Below are positions 41,064-49,897 of a stretch of DNA of 64,000 bases, one piece after another. Made by a program: the position numbers and the translations under genes. The first letter of the stretch is position 1, and every line of letters begins with the position of its first letter. Source of the DNA: Actinocorallia populi (GTDB lineage: Bacteria; Actinomycetota; Actinomycetes; Streptosporangiales; Streptosporangiaceae). The notes under the pieces are model-generated. The model was not told the DNA's origin. It made no database searches and saw only the letters and a list, made by a program, of their open reading frames with translations. Where the stretch lies: contig NZ_PVZV01000002.1 in the NCBI RefSeq assembly GCF_002995495.1, forward strand, positions 496,001-560,000. The letters are read 5' to 3'.

Positions 41064-41243
41064 ATGAAGCGTATGAACTGGTGGAAAGTTCTAGGCCTGG
41101 CGGGTCTGGCGGGCGTCGCCGCCACCGGCGCCGTCATCGTCCGCTCCGAACGCCGCCGCCGCGCCTACACCCCCGAGGAGATCCGGCGGCGCCTGCACGA
41201 ACGGCTCGCCGAGGCCGGGACGCGGGGCGACCCCGAGGCGTGA
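41064..41243 (+). CDS. Small single-helix membrane protein (59 aa)
   Basis: ATG 41064 opens a 59-codon ORF encoding MKRMNWWKVLGLAGLAGVAA..., one hydrophobic helix (residues 6-25), a basic stop-transfer RSERRRR and a charged C-terminus with TPEEIRRRLHERLAEAG. The pattern resembles small actinobacterial envelope proteins of unknown function. No clear ribosome site precedes it and the divergent gene starts 18 bases away, so leaderless translation is possible. Confidence 0.65.
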   Translation: MKRMNWWKVLGLAGLAGVAATGAVIVRSERRRRAYTPEEIRRRLHERLAEAGTRGDPEA

Positions 41244-41261
41244 CCGGGGGCGGCGCCGCCC

Positions 41262-41942
41262 TCACCGCGGGCGGCCCGTCCCCGCCGCTTCGGAGTCCGG
41301 CTCCCGCTCCGCACGCCGGGGAGCCGCGGTGTGGCGGGCGATGAGGAAGTCGGCGTAGTCGGCCAGGAGGTCGAGGCGGGCGTCCTCGACCGCGGGGTCG
41401 GGGGCGACGGTGCGGGAGATGGCCTCGCCGTCGAAGAGGTTGCGGACGGAGGAGACGAGCAGGTGGAGGGCCTCGTCGGGCAGGGGGGCCAGGGCGGGGA
41501 CCTCGCGGGCGAGCCCGGTGATCTCCGCGAAGAAGTCGCAGGCCACGGGGGCGAGCCGGGCGCGGAGGTCGGCGTCGGCGCGGGCGGCGACCATGAGCTC
41601 GAACCAGACGGCGTTCTCGTCGTCGCGGTGGCGTTCGCGCATGAGGGCCAGGGCGGCGCGCAGGTCGCCCGGGGGAGCGGCGGCCAGGCGGCGGCGGGCC
41701 AGGGCCAGGTGGCGGCGGGCGACCTCCTCGGCGGCGGCGACGACGAGCGCGAGCCGGGAGTCGAAATGGCGGAACAGCCCGCCCTTGGAGATGCCGGAAC
41801 GCGCGCAGACCTCGCCCACGGAGGTGCCGGCGTAGCCGGTCCGGGCGATGGAGGCGATCGTCGCGTCGACGAGGCGGGCGACGGTCGCCTCCCTGCGTTC
41901 GCGCTGGGTCCGGCGTTTCGGGGGCGGCTGTTCCGTGCTCAC
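41262..41942 (-). CDS. TetR family transcriptional regulator
   Basis: A 226-residue TetR protein with N-terminal HTH (ATIASIARTGYAGTSVGEVCARSGISKGGLFRHFDSR) and a helical ligand-binding C-terminus. Its GTG abuts the stop of the amidohydrolase gene upstream, so both are on one transcript. A near-perfect palindrome before the amidohydrolase (43729-43748) is the likely operator, making this an autoregulated pair. Confidence 0.88.
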   Translation of the reverse strand: MSTEQPPPKRRTQRERREATVARLVDATIASIARTGYAGTSVGEVCARSGISKGGLFRHFDSRLALVVAAAEEVARRHLALARRRLAAAPPGDLRAALALMRERHRDDENAVWFELMVAARADADLRARLAPVACDFFAEITGLAREVPALAPLPDEALHLLVSSVRNLFDGEAISRTVAPDPAVEDARLDLLADYADFLIARHTAAPRRAEREPDSEAAGTGRPR

Positions 41943-43721
41943 TCAGGCCAGGGTAGCGTCCCGGCCCCCCAGGGTGCGCGGGTCCACGGTGCCGGGCGCC
42001 TCGCCGACCCGCAGGAAGCGGCCGGTGCGGCGGCGCCCCAGGTCGGGCGCGTACTCACCGCCGCCGAAGACGCGGTTGCCCGCGACGTAGGCGGCGACCA
42101 CGGTGGCGTCGTTGCGGTTGACCATGCGCATCATGCCGCCGAACGACTCCACGGGCGCCTCGTGCGTCTCGTCGAGTTCCGGGCCGAGGCGGTCGGGGTC
42201 GACGATGACGAGGTCGGCGCGGTCGCCCTCGCGCAGGTGCCCGGCGTCGAGCCCGTACCAGGAGGCCAGCTCGCCGGTGAGGCGGTGCACGGCGCGCTCG
42301 ATCGTCATGAACCCCTCGTGGTGGGCGCGGCGCAGGAGGCGCAGCGGGAAGTTGTAGAACGCCATGTTGCGCAGGTGGGCTCCGGCGTCGGAGAAGCCCA
42401 TCTGCACCTCGGGCAGGGAGCTGAGCCTGTTCAGCGCCCTGGGCCGGTGGTTGGAGATCGTGGTGTGCCAGCGGATCTTCGTGCCGTGCTCGACGACGAG
42501 GTCGAGGAAGGCGTCGACGGGGTGGATGCCGCGCTCGTCCCCGACCTGGCCGAAGGTCCTGCCGACGACGGATCCGTCGGGGCAGCCGACGATGTGGGCG
42601 TCGTGGAAGTCGCGGTGCCAGACGCGGGGCGTGAACCTGTTCTCGTACTCGCGGCGGAACCGGCGGCGGTAGGACTCGTCCTGGAGCAGCACGTTGCGCT
42701 CGACCTGGTCCTTCAGGTGCAGGGCGGCGGCGCCCGCGCCGAACTCCTCGAAGACCACTAGGTCGATGCCGTCGGCGTGCACCTGGAACGGGACGGGCAG
42801 GTGCTGCCAGCGGAAGTCCGCGCCGAGCCGGTTCACCAGCCGGGCGACGGGGCCCATGACGTGCATGATCAGCGGGTTGGCCTTGACGTCGGCGGCGGTG
42901 AGGTAGCTGGTGCGCAGCGGCTTGTCCTTCCCCCAGCCGATCGCCGACCACAGCGCGGGGATCAGCGCGACGGGCAGGGAGAGGTTCGGCACCGACTGCA
43001 GGACGCGGCCCGAGCTGCGCAGGATCCGGTACAGGCGGCGGCGTTCGGCGCGGCCGGCGTACGTCGAGGGCAGGGTGCGGGAGCGGTACCGGTCGCCGTC
43101 GAGCTTGTCCCAGGGGTTGTGCATCTCCGACATGCCGAGCATCCCGGCGCGGAGGGCGTCCACCAGGAGCAGCTCCATCCTGCGGATCTCGCCGTCGGAC
43201 GGCCTGGCCCCCTCGTCCGTGGCCCGGCCCAGCCCCATCACCGCCGCCCGCAGGTCGGAGTGGCCGAGGAACGCCGCGACGTTCGGGCCGAGGGCCAGGC
43301 CTTCCAGCGCCTCGATGTACTCGCGGGCGCTGGTCCAGGTCTTCTTCTCCTCCAGCGTGGCCAGGACGTGCTCGCGCGGCACGGCCTCCACGCGGCTGAA
43401 CAGGTCGGCGGCGTCCAGCGGGTCCACGTGCACGGTGCTCAGCGAGCAGGATCCGAAGACCACCGTCGTCACCCCGTGCCGCACCGACTCCCCGAGTCCC
43501 GGCTCGGTCAGGACCTCCGCGTCGTAGTGGGTGTGGATGTCCAGGAAGCCCGGCATCACCCACTTGCCGACGGCGTCGACGATCTCGGCCCCGTCCCCGT
43601 CGAGCCCGGCCGCCGAGACGGCGGCCACCCGGCCGTCCTTCAACCCCAGGTCCCGGACGGCCGAGGGCCCGCCCGTCCCGTCGAACCAGCGCGCGCCGCG
43701 AATGATGACGTCATAGCCCAT
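41943..43721 (-). CDS. Amidohydrolase, N-acyl-D-amino-acid deacylase family
   Basis: A 592-residue metal-dependent hydrolase: composite N-terminal strand domain (DVIIRGARWFDGTGGPS), metal motif FLDIHTHYDAE, GVTTVVFGSCSLS and the C-terminal aspartate in FSDAGAHLRNMA, ending with the second half of the sandwich (DLVIVDPDRLGPE). This matches the D-aminoacylase branch of the amidohydrolase superfamily; the true substrate may be another N-acyl or cyclic amide. It is the first gene of an operon with a TetR regulator. Confidence 0.85.
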   Translation of the reverse strand: MGYDVIIRGARWFDGTGGPSAVRDLGLKDGRVAAVSAAGLDGDGAEIVDAVGKWVMPGFLDIHTHYDAEVLTEPGLGESVRHGVTTVVFGSCSLSTVHVDPLDAADLFSRVEAVPREHVLATLEEKKTWTSAREYIEALEGLALGPNVAAFLGHSDLRAAVMGLGRATDEGARPSDGEIRRMELLLVDALRAGMLGMSEMHNPWDKLDGDRYRSRTLPSTYAGRAERRRLYRILRSSGRVLQSVPNLSLPVALIPALWSAIGWGKDKPLRTSYLTAADVKANPLIMHVMGPVARLVNRLGADFRWQHLPVPFQVHADGIDLVVFEEFGAGAAALHLKDQVERNVLLQDESYRRRFRREYENRFTPRVWHRDFHDAHIVGCPDGSVVGRTFGQVGDERGIHPVDAFLDLVVEHGTKIRWHTTISNHRPRALNRLSSLPEVQMGFSDAGAHLRNMAFYNFPLRLLRRAHHEGFMTIERAVHRLTGELASWYGLDAGHLREGDRADLVIVDPDRLGPELDETHEAPVESFGGMMRMVNRNDATVVAAYVAGNRVFGGGEYAPDLGRRRTGRFLRVGEAPGTVDPRTLGGRDATLA

Positions 43722-43728
43722 GCCAAGA

Positions 43729-43748
43729 TAGAAACCGATCGGTCTCTA
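43729..43748. promoter_or_regulatory. TetR-type operator before the amidohydrolase
   Basis: TAGAAACCGATCGGTCTCTA is a 20-bp palindrome with a perfect ACCGATCGGT core and one mismatched pair, eight bases upstream of the amidohydrolase start codon. It probably binds the TetR protein encoded at the end of the same operon. Confidence 0.7.
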
Positions 43749-43784
43749 TGTGTCAAGGCCCGGTTTCACCCCGCGGCGCTCTCG

Positions 43785-44657
43785 TCAGGAGTCGGTGTAG
43801 TTCGCGGGGCGGCGCTCCAGGAAGGACGTGATCTGCTCGGTCATGTCGCGGGTGTAGGAGGTGAGGATCTGGGTGCGGTTCTCCAGGTCGATGCCGGCCT
43901 GGAGGCTGGGGATCTCCAGCTGGCTCCAGGCGACCTCCTTGGTCATCCACACGCCCATGGGGCTGTTGGCGCAGATGAGGGCGGCGGTCTCCAGGGCGGA
44001 TGCGACGGCCTCGCCCTCTTGGACGACGCGGTTGACCAGGCCGATGCGCAGGGCCTCGTCGGCTTCGACGAACCGGCCGGTGAGCAGGAGCTCGTGGGAG
44101 AGCCCGGCGCCGATGAGCCGGGGGAGCAGCCAGCTGACGCCGATGTCGCAGCCGGACAGGCCGATGCGGACGAACGCGGCGTTGAACTTCGCCGTGGTGG
44201 AGGCGACGCGGATGTCGCTGGCCAGGGCGAGGGCGAGGCCGCCGCCGGAGGCGGGTCCGTTGACGGCGGAGATGACGGGCTGGCGCAGGTTGCGGAGCTT
44301 GGGGACGAGCGAGGCGATGGCCTGCTGGACGTGCATGCCCGCCTGGGGGCTCTTGCGCCAGGCGATCTCTTCCGGCGAGGCCGGTTCGGAGGTGTCGCGT
44401 CGCGGCGGGTCGTGCAGGTCCAGGCCCGCGCAGAAGGCGCGTCCCGCGCCGGTGAGGACGACGACGCGGCAGGAGTCGTCCAGGGCGACGGCGTCGAGCG
44501 CGGCGTGCAGGTCCTTGATGAGCTCGCCGGACATCGCGTTGAGCCGTTCCGGCCGGTCCAGGGTGAGCAGCCGGACGCCGGGCGCGGGCTCCTCCACACG
44601 CACCGTCTTCCCCGAGGCGGGGGTGTCGCGCAGATAGGCGTCGCCGTTGGTCAGCAT
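43785..44657 (-). CDS. Enoyl-CoA hydratase/isomerase family protein
   Basis: A 290-residue crotonase-fold protein: TLDRPERLNAMSGEL, the oxyanion-hole segment AGRAFCAGLDLHD and GPASGGGLALALASDIRVAS, where a second glycine-rich turn and the helix carrying the usual glutamates (GLSGCDIGVSW) are seen. The usual Glu of GPxxGGGxxLAxxCDxRIAS-type hydratases is not obvious at the second site, so isomerase or hydrolase activity is possible. It follows an SDR gene by 28 bases, with its own GAAGGAAG site. Confidence 0.85.
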   Translation of the reverse strand: MLTNGDAYLRDTPASGKTVRVEEPAPGVRLLTLDRPERLNAMSGELIKDLHAALDAVALDDSCRVVVLTGAGRAFCAGLDLHDPPRRDTSEPASPEEIAWRKSPQAGMHVQQAIASLVPKLRNLRQPVISAVNGPASGGGLALALASDIRVASTTAKFNAAFVRIGLSGCDIGVSWLLPRLIGAGLSHELLLTGRFVEADEALRIGLVNRVVQEGEAVASALETAALICANSPMGVWMTKEVAWSQLEIPSLQAGIDLENRTQILTSYTRDMTEQITSFLERRPANYTDS

Positions 44658-44685
44658 GGGTCTTCCTTCGTTCTGGGGCGGGAGG

Positions 44686-45456
44686 TCAGCGGGTGACGAG
44701 GCCGCCGTCGGCGTGGAGGACCTGGCCGGTGACGAAACTGGCGGCCTCCGAGGCGAGGAACAGCGCCGGGCCGACCATCTCGTCCGGATCCGCGATGCGC
44801 TTCTGGAGGCTGGCCTGGGCCATGTGCTCCTGGAACTCGGGCGGGTTGTTGCGGACCATGTCGGTGTCGACGGAGCCGGGGGCCAGGGCGTTGACGCGGA
44901 TCCCGCGGGGGGCGAACTCCGCGGCCATGGAACGGGTGTAGGCCACCATGGCGGCCTTGCCCGCGGCGTACATGGAGACGTAGGGGGAGAACATGAACGC
45001 GCCCGCGGAGACGACGTTGATGACCGAGGCGTGCGGGCTCGCGGTGAGATGCTCCAGCGCCCGCTGCACCAGGAAGACCGGGCCGCGGACGTTGACGTCC
45101 TGGGACTTGGCGAACGCCTCCGGAGTCAGGGAGCCCAGCGGCAGCGCGAGGGCGTTGGCGGCGTTGTTGACCAGGACGTCGATCCCGCCGAAGGTGTCGG
45201 TGGTGCGTGTCACGAGGGCGTCGAGGGAGTCGAGGTCGCCCAGGTGGGTGGGGACGCCGAGCGCGGACCCGCCCATTGCCTTCAGGTGCGCCTCGGTCTC
45301 GGCGCAGGCCTCGGGCTTGCGGCTGGCCACGACGACGCTCGCCCCGGCGGCGACGAACCCCTCGGCGATCGCCCGCCCGATGCCGCGGGTCCCTCCGGTG
45401 ACGACGGCGACCCTGCCCGTCAGATCGAACAGCGACCGCAACCGCTCGGCGTCCAT
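44686..45456 (-). CDS. SDR family oxidoreductase
   Basis: A 256-residue classical short-chain dehydrogenase: TGGTRGIGRAIAEGF, VNNAANALALPL, catalytic Ser in VVSAGAF, YAAGKAAMVAYTRSMA and the ending ADGGLVTR. FabG-like or 3-hydroxyacyl dehydrogenase chemistry would fit the adjacent enoyl-CoA hydratase. ATG 45456 has a strong GGAGGG site; the longer open frame upstream is excluded. The two genes form an operon likely used in degradation of a fatty or aromatic acyl-CoA. Confidence 0.88.
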   Translation of the reverse strand: MDAERLRSLFDLTGRVAVVTGGTRGIGRAIAEGFVAAGASVVVASRKPEACAETEAHLKAMGGSALGVPTHLGDLDSLDALVTRTTDTFGGIDVLVNNAANALALPLGSLTPEAFAKSQDVNVRGPVFLVQRALEHLTASPHASVINVVSAGAFMFSPYVSMYAAGKAAMVAYTRSMAAEFAPRGIRVNALAPGSVDTDMVRNNPPEFQEHMAQASLQKRIADPDEMVGPALFLASEAASFVTGQVLHADGGLVTR

Positions 45457-45518
45457 GTGCCCTCCTGCTCCTTCGGCCGGGGAACGCGGAAGGCCCCCGG
45501 CCCTGTGCTGATCAGGAC

Positions 45519-45546
45519 CCTCTAGTAAATGGGCACTGACTGTCAA
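45519..45546 (-). promoter_or_regulatory. Promoter of the SDR/enoyl-CoA hydratase operon
   Basis: On the minus strand, TTGACA (45541-45546) is followed after 16 bases by TAGAGG (45519-45524), about 65 bases before the SDR start. The perfect -35 is unusual for this GC-rich segment. Confidence 0.55.
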
Positions 45547-45662
45547 TATCCGGGGGCCCGGGACGTCGTCCCGTGCCGGGGGGCGGACCGTCACTGGCGG
45601 CCGGGACACCGGGGGCGGCACCGTGGCGGTGGCTCAGGAAAGCCGCGAGGAGAGGGGAAACC

Positions 45663-46340
45663 ATGAACGCTGCCGGGACGGCGCAGAGCGGGACGCGGAC
45701 GGCGGGTCCGCTGTGGGCCTGGGCGGGGGCGGCCGCCGGACTCGCCGGAGTGGTCGCGGTGCAGGTGAGCGGCGGCATCACCGCGGCCTACGACGAGGAG
45801 TCCGCCGGTGACGTGAGCGCCGTCGACCAGGCGCTCCTCGCGCAGGCAGACTCGCTGCTGGCCCTGCACACGGCCCTGATGGCCGCGACGGTGCTGCTGC
45901 CGGTGTTCGCGGCGGGACTGTGGCGGCGCCTGCGCCCCGCCGTTCCCGGTGACAGCCTGCTGCCCGCCGTGGCGGCCATGGGCCTGGTCCTGACGGCGGT
46001 GGCGACCCTGCTCGGCAGCGGCCTGAACACCGAGCTGTACTTCGGGCTGATCTCCCCCAGGGGCGACCTCGCCCCGGAGTTCGCCCTGATCGGCGCCCAC
46101 TGGGTCGGCACGATCCCGTGGTTGTGGGTCGGTGCGGGCATCACGGGCGTGGCCGTCGCCGCCGCGTCCCTCAGGTACCGCGCGGTACCGCTGTGGCTCG
46201 GCTGGACGAGCGCCCTGATCGGCGGCCTCACCCTCGTCGCCGGGATCTCACCCCTCCAGTACACGGCGGGATACACCGGCCCGGTCTGGGTCCTGATCGC
46301 CGGGATCGGCTTCGCCCTCTCCCGCCCGGCGGCCCGGTGA
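45663..46340 (+). CDS. Hypothetical integral membrane protein
   Basis: A 225-residue protein with six hydrophobic helices (near residues 16-38, 65-88, 100-120, 140-160, 168-188, 195-220), and a short polar loop (ITAAYDEESAGDVSAVDQ) after the first helix. The loop and helix pattern resemble DUF4386-like actinobacterial membrane proteins, but I cannot name the family surely. ATG 45663 has GAGGGGAAA upstream. It is divergent from the SDR operon. Confidence 0.7.
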   Translation: MNAAGTAQSGTRTAGPLWAWAGAAAGLAGVVAVQVSGGITAAYDEESAGDVSAVDQALLAQADSLLALHTALMAATVLLPVFAAGLWRRLRPAVPGDSLLPAVAAMGLVLTAVATLLGSGLNTELYFGLISPRGDLAPEFALIGAHWVGTIPWLWVGAGITGVAVAAASLRYRAVPLWLGWTSALIGGLTLVAGISPLQYTAGYTGPVWVLIAGIGFALSRPAAR

Positions 46341-46455
46341 GGCGCCGAACGTGACGGGGCCGCCACCCGGAGAACAGCGGCGAATTCCCTTCCCGAGCGG
46401 CCGGACGGCGGTTCGGGTATGTCGCCAGGAAGGGCTGGATACTTTTTGGGTATAT

Positions 46456-46470
46456 CGCAGATATTCTGCG
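46456..46470. promoter_or_regulatory. Palindrome upstream of the secreted protein gene
   Basis: CGCAGATATTCTGCG has perfect arms CGCAGA and TCTGCG around TAT, about 100 bases before the start at 46572, in a locally AT-rich stretch (46436-46530). It is a possible operator for the secreted protein. Confidence 0.4.
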
Positions 46471-46571
46471 GCCGCGTGGAATTCTGCTCTTTCTTTTCAT
46501 CTCTTCGTGATCTAGTTTTTCGGCAGGAAAGGCCTGATCGACGACAGCCCGCGAAGGCGGGCGGGAGAGTG

Positions 46572-47228
46572 ATGGAAATGCTCAAGAAGACGACGTCGGT
46601 GCTGGCCGCGGCCTCGGTTCTCGCCCTGGGAGGCCAGGCCGCTCCGGCACTGGCCGCGGCCACGACCTGGACGGTGGCCAATCCCAATGCCGACGGTTCC
46701 TTCACCGCGGAGTCGGGTCCGCTGACGGTGAAGAACAGCGCCGGCCGAACGCTCTTCACCTGCCAGAGCGTCGACGCCCTGGGCACCATGCCCAGCAGAT
46801 CCGTCACCAGTGACGCCGGCCCCGGCCTGGGCCAGTTCACGTGGGCCAGTGCGAACGCCTGCACGGGTGGTGACGGCAGCGCGTGGAACGGGCAGCTGGG
46901 CGGTTCCTCGGCGTTCCACTACTTCAACGCCACCAAGTTCGCCGCCGCGACGGGGACGACCACGTTCGACCAGACCCATCCCTCGTTCTTCACCTTCTAC
47001 ACCCCCGGCTCCAACCGCTGCCTCTTCATCATCAAGGCCAAGGGAATGACCTACACCAACGCCACCTCCACCCTGAAGACCACGAAGGCGGAGGTCCTGG
47101 TGGGCAACAAGCAGGACGGCACGCCCAGCTGCCAGGGCCTGCTGACCCAGGGCGAGACCATCACGTTCGCCACCGAGTACGAGTTCACCCCCGCCATCAA
47201 GATCACCGCGACCTCCTGCCCGGTCTGA
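46572..47228 (+). CDS. Secreted protein of unknown function
   Basis: A 218-residue protein with a clear Sec signal peptide: basic MEMLKKTTS, hydrophobic VLAAASVLALGGQ, and cleavage near ALA-AATT. The mature part is Thr/Ser-rich and strand-rich, with four cysteines (TCQSVD, NACTGG, RCLFIIK, SCQG) that may form disulfides plus a terminal SCPV. It resembles widespread small actinomycete exported proteins of unknown role. The upstream open frame to 46419 is non-coding. Confidence 0.75.
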   Translation: MEMLKKTTSVLAAASVLALGGQAAPALAAATTWTVANPNADGSFTAESGPLTVKNSAGRTLFTCQSVDALGTMPSRSVTSDAGPGLGQFTWASANACTGGDGSAWNGQLGGSSAFHYFNATKFAAATGTTTFDQTHPSFFTFYTPGSNRCLFIIKAKGMTYTNATSTLKTTKAEVLVGNKQDGTPSCQGLLTQGETITFATEYEFTPAIKITATSCPV

Positions 47229-47311
47229 TCCGGCCGGGGCCGCTCCCCGGTACCGCGCGAGGGCGGCCATGATGCGTTCGGTCTGACGGTCAGGGGACGG
47301 GAGCGGAACAC

Positions 47312-48457
47312 GTGGAGATCACCGAACGGGAACTGCCGGGGCTGCTCCGCGAGGCCGTTGCCAGGGACGGTGACGCCGAGCTCTACACGCGGGTGTGCGC
47401 GCTGGCCCGGCTGGCCGTTGCGGTGCTGCCCGCGGACTCCGACCGGGGCCGCGCGCTTCTCGACCGGGGAAAGGCCATCGCCCTGTCCGACTTCTTCCAC
47501 GGCCGGGATATGGCCCTGGCGGAACTGGCACGTGCCGCGGTCGAGGGCGGCGACCGCGCCAAGGCCCGGGAGCTCGTCCTCGCCAACCCCGACGAGGACC
47601 GGCGGACGGCGGAGTTCCTGAAGCTGATGAGGGCCACCGCGCCGGACGGCGTCGCCCTGCTCGCCGACGAGGCGGAGGGCCTCATCTGGCACCTGCCCGC
47701 CGAGGACCGTGCCGCTTCGCCGGCCGCCGAACTGGCCGCGCTCCTGGCCCCTCGCGACTCCCGCCGGTCCCGCGCCCTCGCCGAGTACGCCGAGGCCCTG
47801 CTCCCGTCGATCATCGACCCGGAACGGGCGGCCTGGGTCCTGGCCGGACTGGCGAGGGCGGCGGTGGCCCTCGGCGACCCGGCATACGCCTTCACCTGCA
47901 TCGACCGTTCGGAGGCGCGCAACGTCGGCTATCCCGAGGACCGGGCCCTGCTGCTGACGGAACTGGCGGAGGCCGCCGCCGCAGCGGGTGACCGGGACAT
48001 GGCCGCGCTCCTGCTGGAGGACGCCCGCACCCTCCTCGCGGAGACGCCCGATCCCTACATGCGTTTCCTGGGTTCACTGGAGGTGGCCCACTCCGCGCGG
48101 ATCGCCGGCGAGCAGCGGACGGCCCGCGAGGCCCTCCGGGAGGCCGAGCTCACCGCTCCCGTCATCGACGACCCCTACCAGCAGGCGCTCGCCTGGACGG
48201 AACTGGCGAGGACCGCGCCTGCCGGACCCTTCGCCTCCCGTGCCCGCGCCCTCATCCCGTCCATCGAAGCCCCGCGGTCCAAGCTCGAGATCCTGTCCCG
48301 AGCGCCCGCGCCGGGCCCCGTCCGCGACTTCCTCTTCCAGGAGCTTCCCACCGCTCCTTGGCCGGTCTGCCTGACCGCGGCTCTTCTCGCCTTCCCCGCT
48401 CCGGCGCCCGAAGTGCTGCTGCGCATCGCGGACGACTTCCTCACCACCGCCTTCTGA
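47312..48457 (+). CDS. Helical-repeat (TPR-like) hypothetical protein
   Basis: A 381-residue soluble protein made almost entirely of paired alanine- and leucine-rich helices, with repeated LAxLARxAxxxGD-type units (for example LAELARAAVEGGDRAKA, LAGLARAAVALGDPAYA, LTELAEAAAAAGDRDMA), spaced about 35-45 residues. It looks like a TPR-type solenoid. No enzyme domain. GTG 47312. A 38-bp stretch inside it (47576-47613) recurs after the downstream glycosyltransferase gene. Confidence 0.65.
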   Translation: MEITERELPGLLREAVARDGDAELYTRVCALARLAVAVLPADSDRGRALLDRGKAIALSDFFHGRDMALAELARAAVEGGDRAKARELVLANPDEDRRTAEFLKLMRATAPDGVALLADEAEGLIWHLPAEDRAASPAAELAALLAPRDSRRSRALAEYAEALLPSIIDPERAAWVLAGLARAAVALGDPAYAFTCIDRSEARNVGYPEDRALLLTELAEAAAAAGDRDMAALLLEDARTLLAETPDPYMRFLGSLEVAHSARIAGEQRTAREALREAELTAPVIDDPYQQALAWTELARTAPAGPFASRARALIPSIEAPRSKLEILSRAPAPGPVRDFLFQELPTAPWPVCLTAALLAFPAPAPEVLLRIADDFLTTAF

Positions 48458-48558
48458 CCGGCCGGACGGCGGGTAGAGCCTGCTCCATGCCGAGGATGGT
48501 GGAAAGGGCATCCGAAAGAAGAGGGACGTCCTTCCACTTTCAAGCTATAGCGCACAGG

Positions 48559-48577
48559 GGGGCTTGCCACAAGACCC
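48559..48577 (+). promoter_or_regulatory. Rifamycin-associated element (RAE)-like inverted repeat
   Basis: GGGGCTTGCCACAAGACCC differs from the published RAE consensus, as I recall it (GGGGCTTGCGGCAAGGCCC), at three positions. It keeps the GGG, CTTG, CAAG and CCC inverted-repeat elements. It lies 59 bases before the glycosyltransferase ATG and just downstream of TATAGC (48546), where a transcription start is expected. RAEs mark rifamycin-inducible inactivation genes in actinomycetes. Confidence 0.75.
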
Positions 48578-48635
48578 GGGGGCTGAAGCAGAATCGCAGG
48601 CCGAACGCCGAATCTGGGAAAAAGGGGGGCGCGGA

Positions 48636-49856
48636 ATGCGTGTTCTGCTGTCTGTTTGCGGGTCGCGGGGGGACGTCGAGCCGTTGGTGGCGCTCGCGGT
48701 GCGGTTGCGGGAGCTCGGAGCGGAGGCGCGGGTGTGCGCGCCGCCGGACGAGGAGTTCGTCAGGCGGTCGGCCGAGGCCGGAGTGACGCTGGTGCCGGCG
48801 GGGGCGCCGATGCGTGAGTTCGTGAATCGGGCGAGGTCGCGTCCGGCAGGCGGGTTCCAGGAGGTCGTGGCGGAGCTGGTCGCCACGCAGTACGAGGCGG
48901 TCGCCGCGGCTGCCGACGAGGGGTGCGATCTGGTGGTGGCGACCGGCCTGATGCCCGCCGCGGCCGCCGCGCGGGCGGTCGCCGACCAGAAGGGTGTCCC
49001 TTACGTGCTCGCGGCCTACTACCCGTGGATCCTGCCGTCACCGCACCACCCGCCGTTCTCGTATCCGGGACGGCCGCTTCCCCGGGACGTCACCGACAAC
49101 CGGGTGTTGTGGGAGCTGGACCGCGAGAACATGAACATCGTGTTCGGCGGGCCGCTGAACGCCCACCGGGTGTCGGTGGGGCTGCCCCCGATGGAGAGCG
49201 TCCGCGACCACGTCTTCACGGACCGGCCGCTGCTGGCCGCAGATCCGACCCTGGCCGCCTGGCAGGAGCCGGCCGACCTCGGCGTCGTGCAGACCGGCGC
49301 GTGGATCGCCCCCGACGACCGCCCGCTCCCGCCCGAGCTGATGGCCTTCCTGGACGCCGGAACGCCGCCGGTGTACGTGGGTTTCGGCAGCATGTCCATG
49401 AACACCTCGAACGACACGGCCCGAGCCGCCATCGAAGCGGTCCGCGACCACGGCCGCCGCGCCGTCGTCTCGCGGGGCTGGGCCGACCTGGGCCTGATCG
49501 ACGACGGAGACGACTGCTTCCTCGTCGGCGAGGCCAACCACCAGGCGCTGTTCGGCCGCGTGGCCGCCGTCGTCCACCACGGCGGCGCGGGCACGACCAC
49601 GAAGGCCGCCCTCGCCGGAACCCCCCAGGTGCTGGTCCCCCAGCTGGTCGACCAGCCGTACTGGGGCCGCCGCGTCACCGAGCTGGGCATCGGCGCGGCC
49701 CTCGACAACCCCACCCCGACCGCCGAGACCCTGTCCACCGCCCTCGAAACGGCCCTCGCCCCCAAGACCCGCTCACGCGCGTCCGGCCTGGCCGGCGAGA
49801 TCCGCACCGACGGCGCCGCCAAGGCCGCCCGCCTGCTCCTCGACATGATCGGCTGA
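48636..49856 (+). CDS. UGT-type glycosyltransferase, probable rifamycin glycosyltransferase
   Basis: A 406-residue GT1-family (MGT/vancomycin-type, GT-B) glycosyltransferase: N-terminal acceptor domain (MRVLLSVCGSRGDVEPLVALA), and C-terminal donor motif VAAVVHHGGAGTTTKAALAG followed by PQLVDQPYWGRRV. Family members add NDP-sugars to macrocycles or glycopeptides. The RAE-like element in the promoter is what points to rifamycin; Rgt enzymes glycosylate the ansa-bridge C23 hydroxyl. ATG 48636 has AAGGGGGG ten bases upstream. It is monocistronic, with a hairpin after it. Confidence 0.85.
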   Translation: MRVLLSVCGSRGDVEPLVALAVRLRELGAEARVCAPPDEEFVRRSAEAGVTLVPAGAPMREFVNRARSRPAGGFQEVVAELVATQYEAVAAAADEGCDLVVATGLMPAAAAARAVADQKGVPYVLAAYYPWILPSPHHPPFSYPGRPLPRDVTDNRVLWELDRENMNIVFGGPLNAHRVSVGLPPMESVRDHVFTDRPLLAADPTLAAWQEPADLGVVQTGAWIAPDDRPLPPELMAFLDAGTPPVYVGFGSMSMNTSNDTARAAIEAVRDHGRRAVVSRGWADLGLIDDGDDCFLVGEANHQALFGRVAAVVHHGGAGTTTKAALAGTPQVLVPQLVDQPYWGRRVTELGIGAALDNPTPTAETLSTALETALAPKTRSRASGLAGEIRTDGAAKAARLLLDMIG

Positions 49857-49897
49857 CCCGCCGGTCCTCCTCGCCAACCCCGAGGAGGACCGGCGGG
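49857..49897 (+). terminator. Terminator after the glycosyltransferase
   Basis: A perfect 17-bp stem (CCCGCCGGTCCTCCTCG with 49881-49897), loop CCAACCC, begins one base after the stop. Most of it overlaps the fragment shared with the TPR-like gene. Confidence 0.8.
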
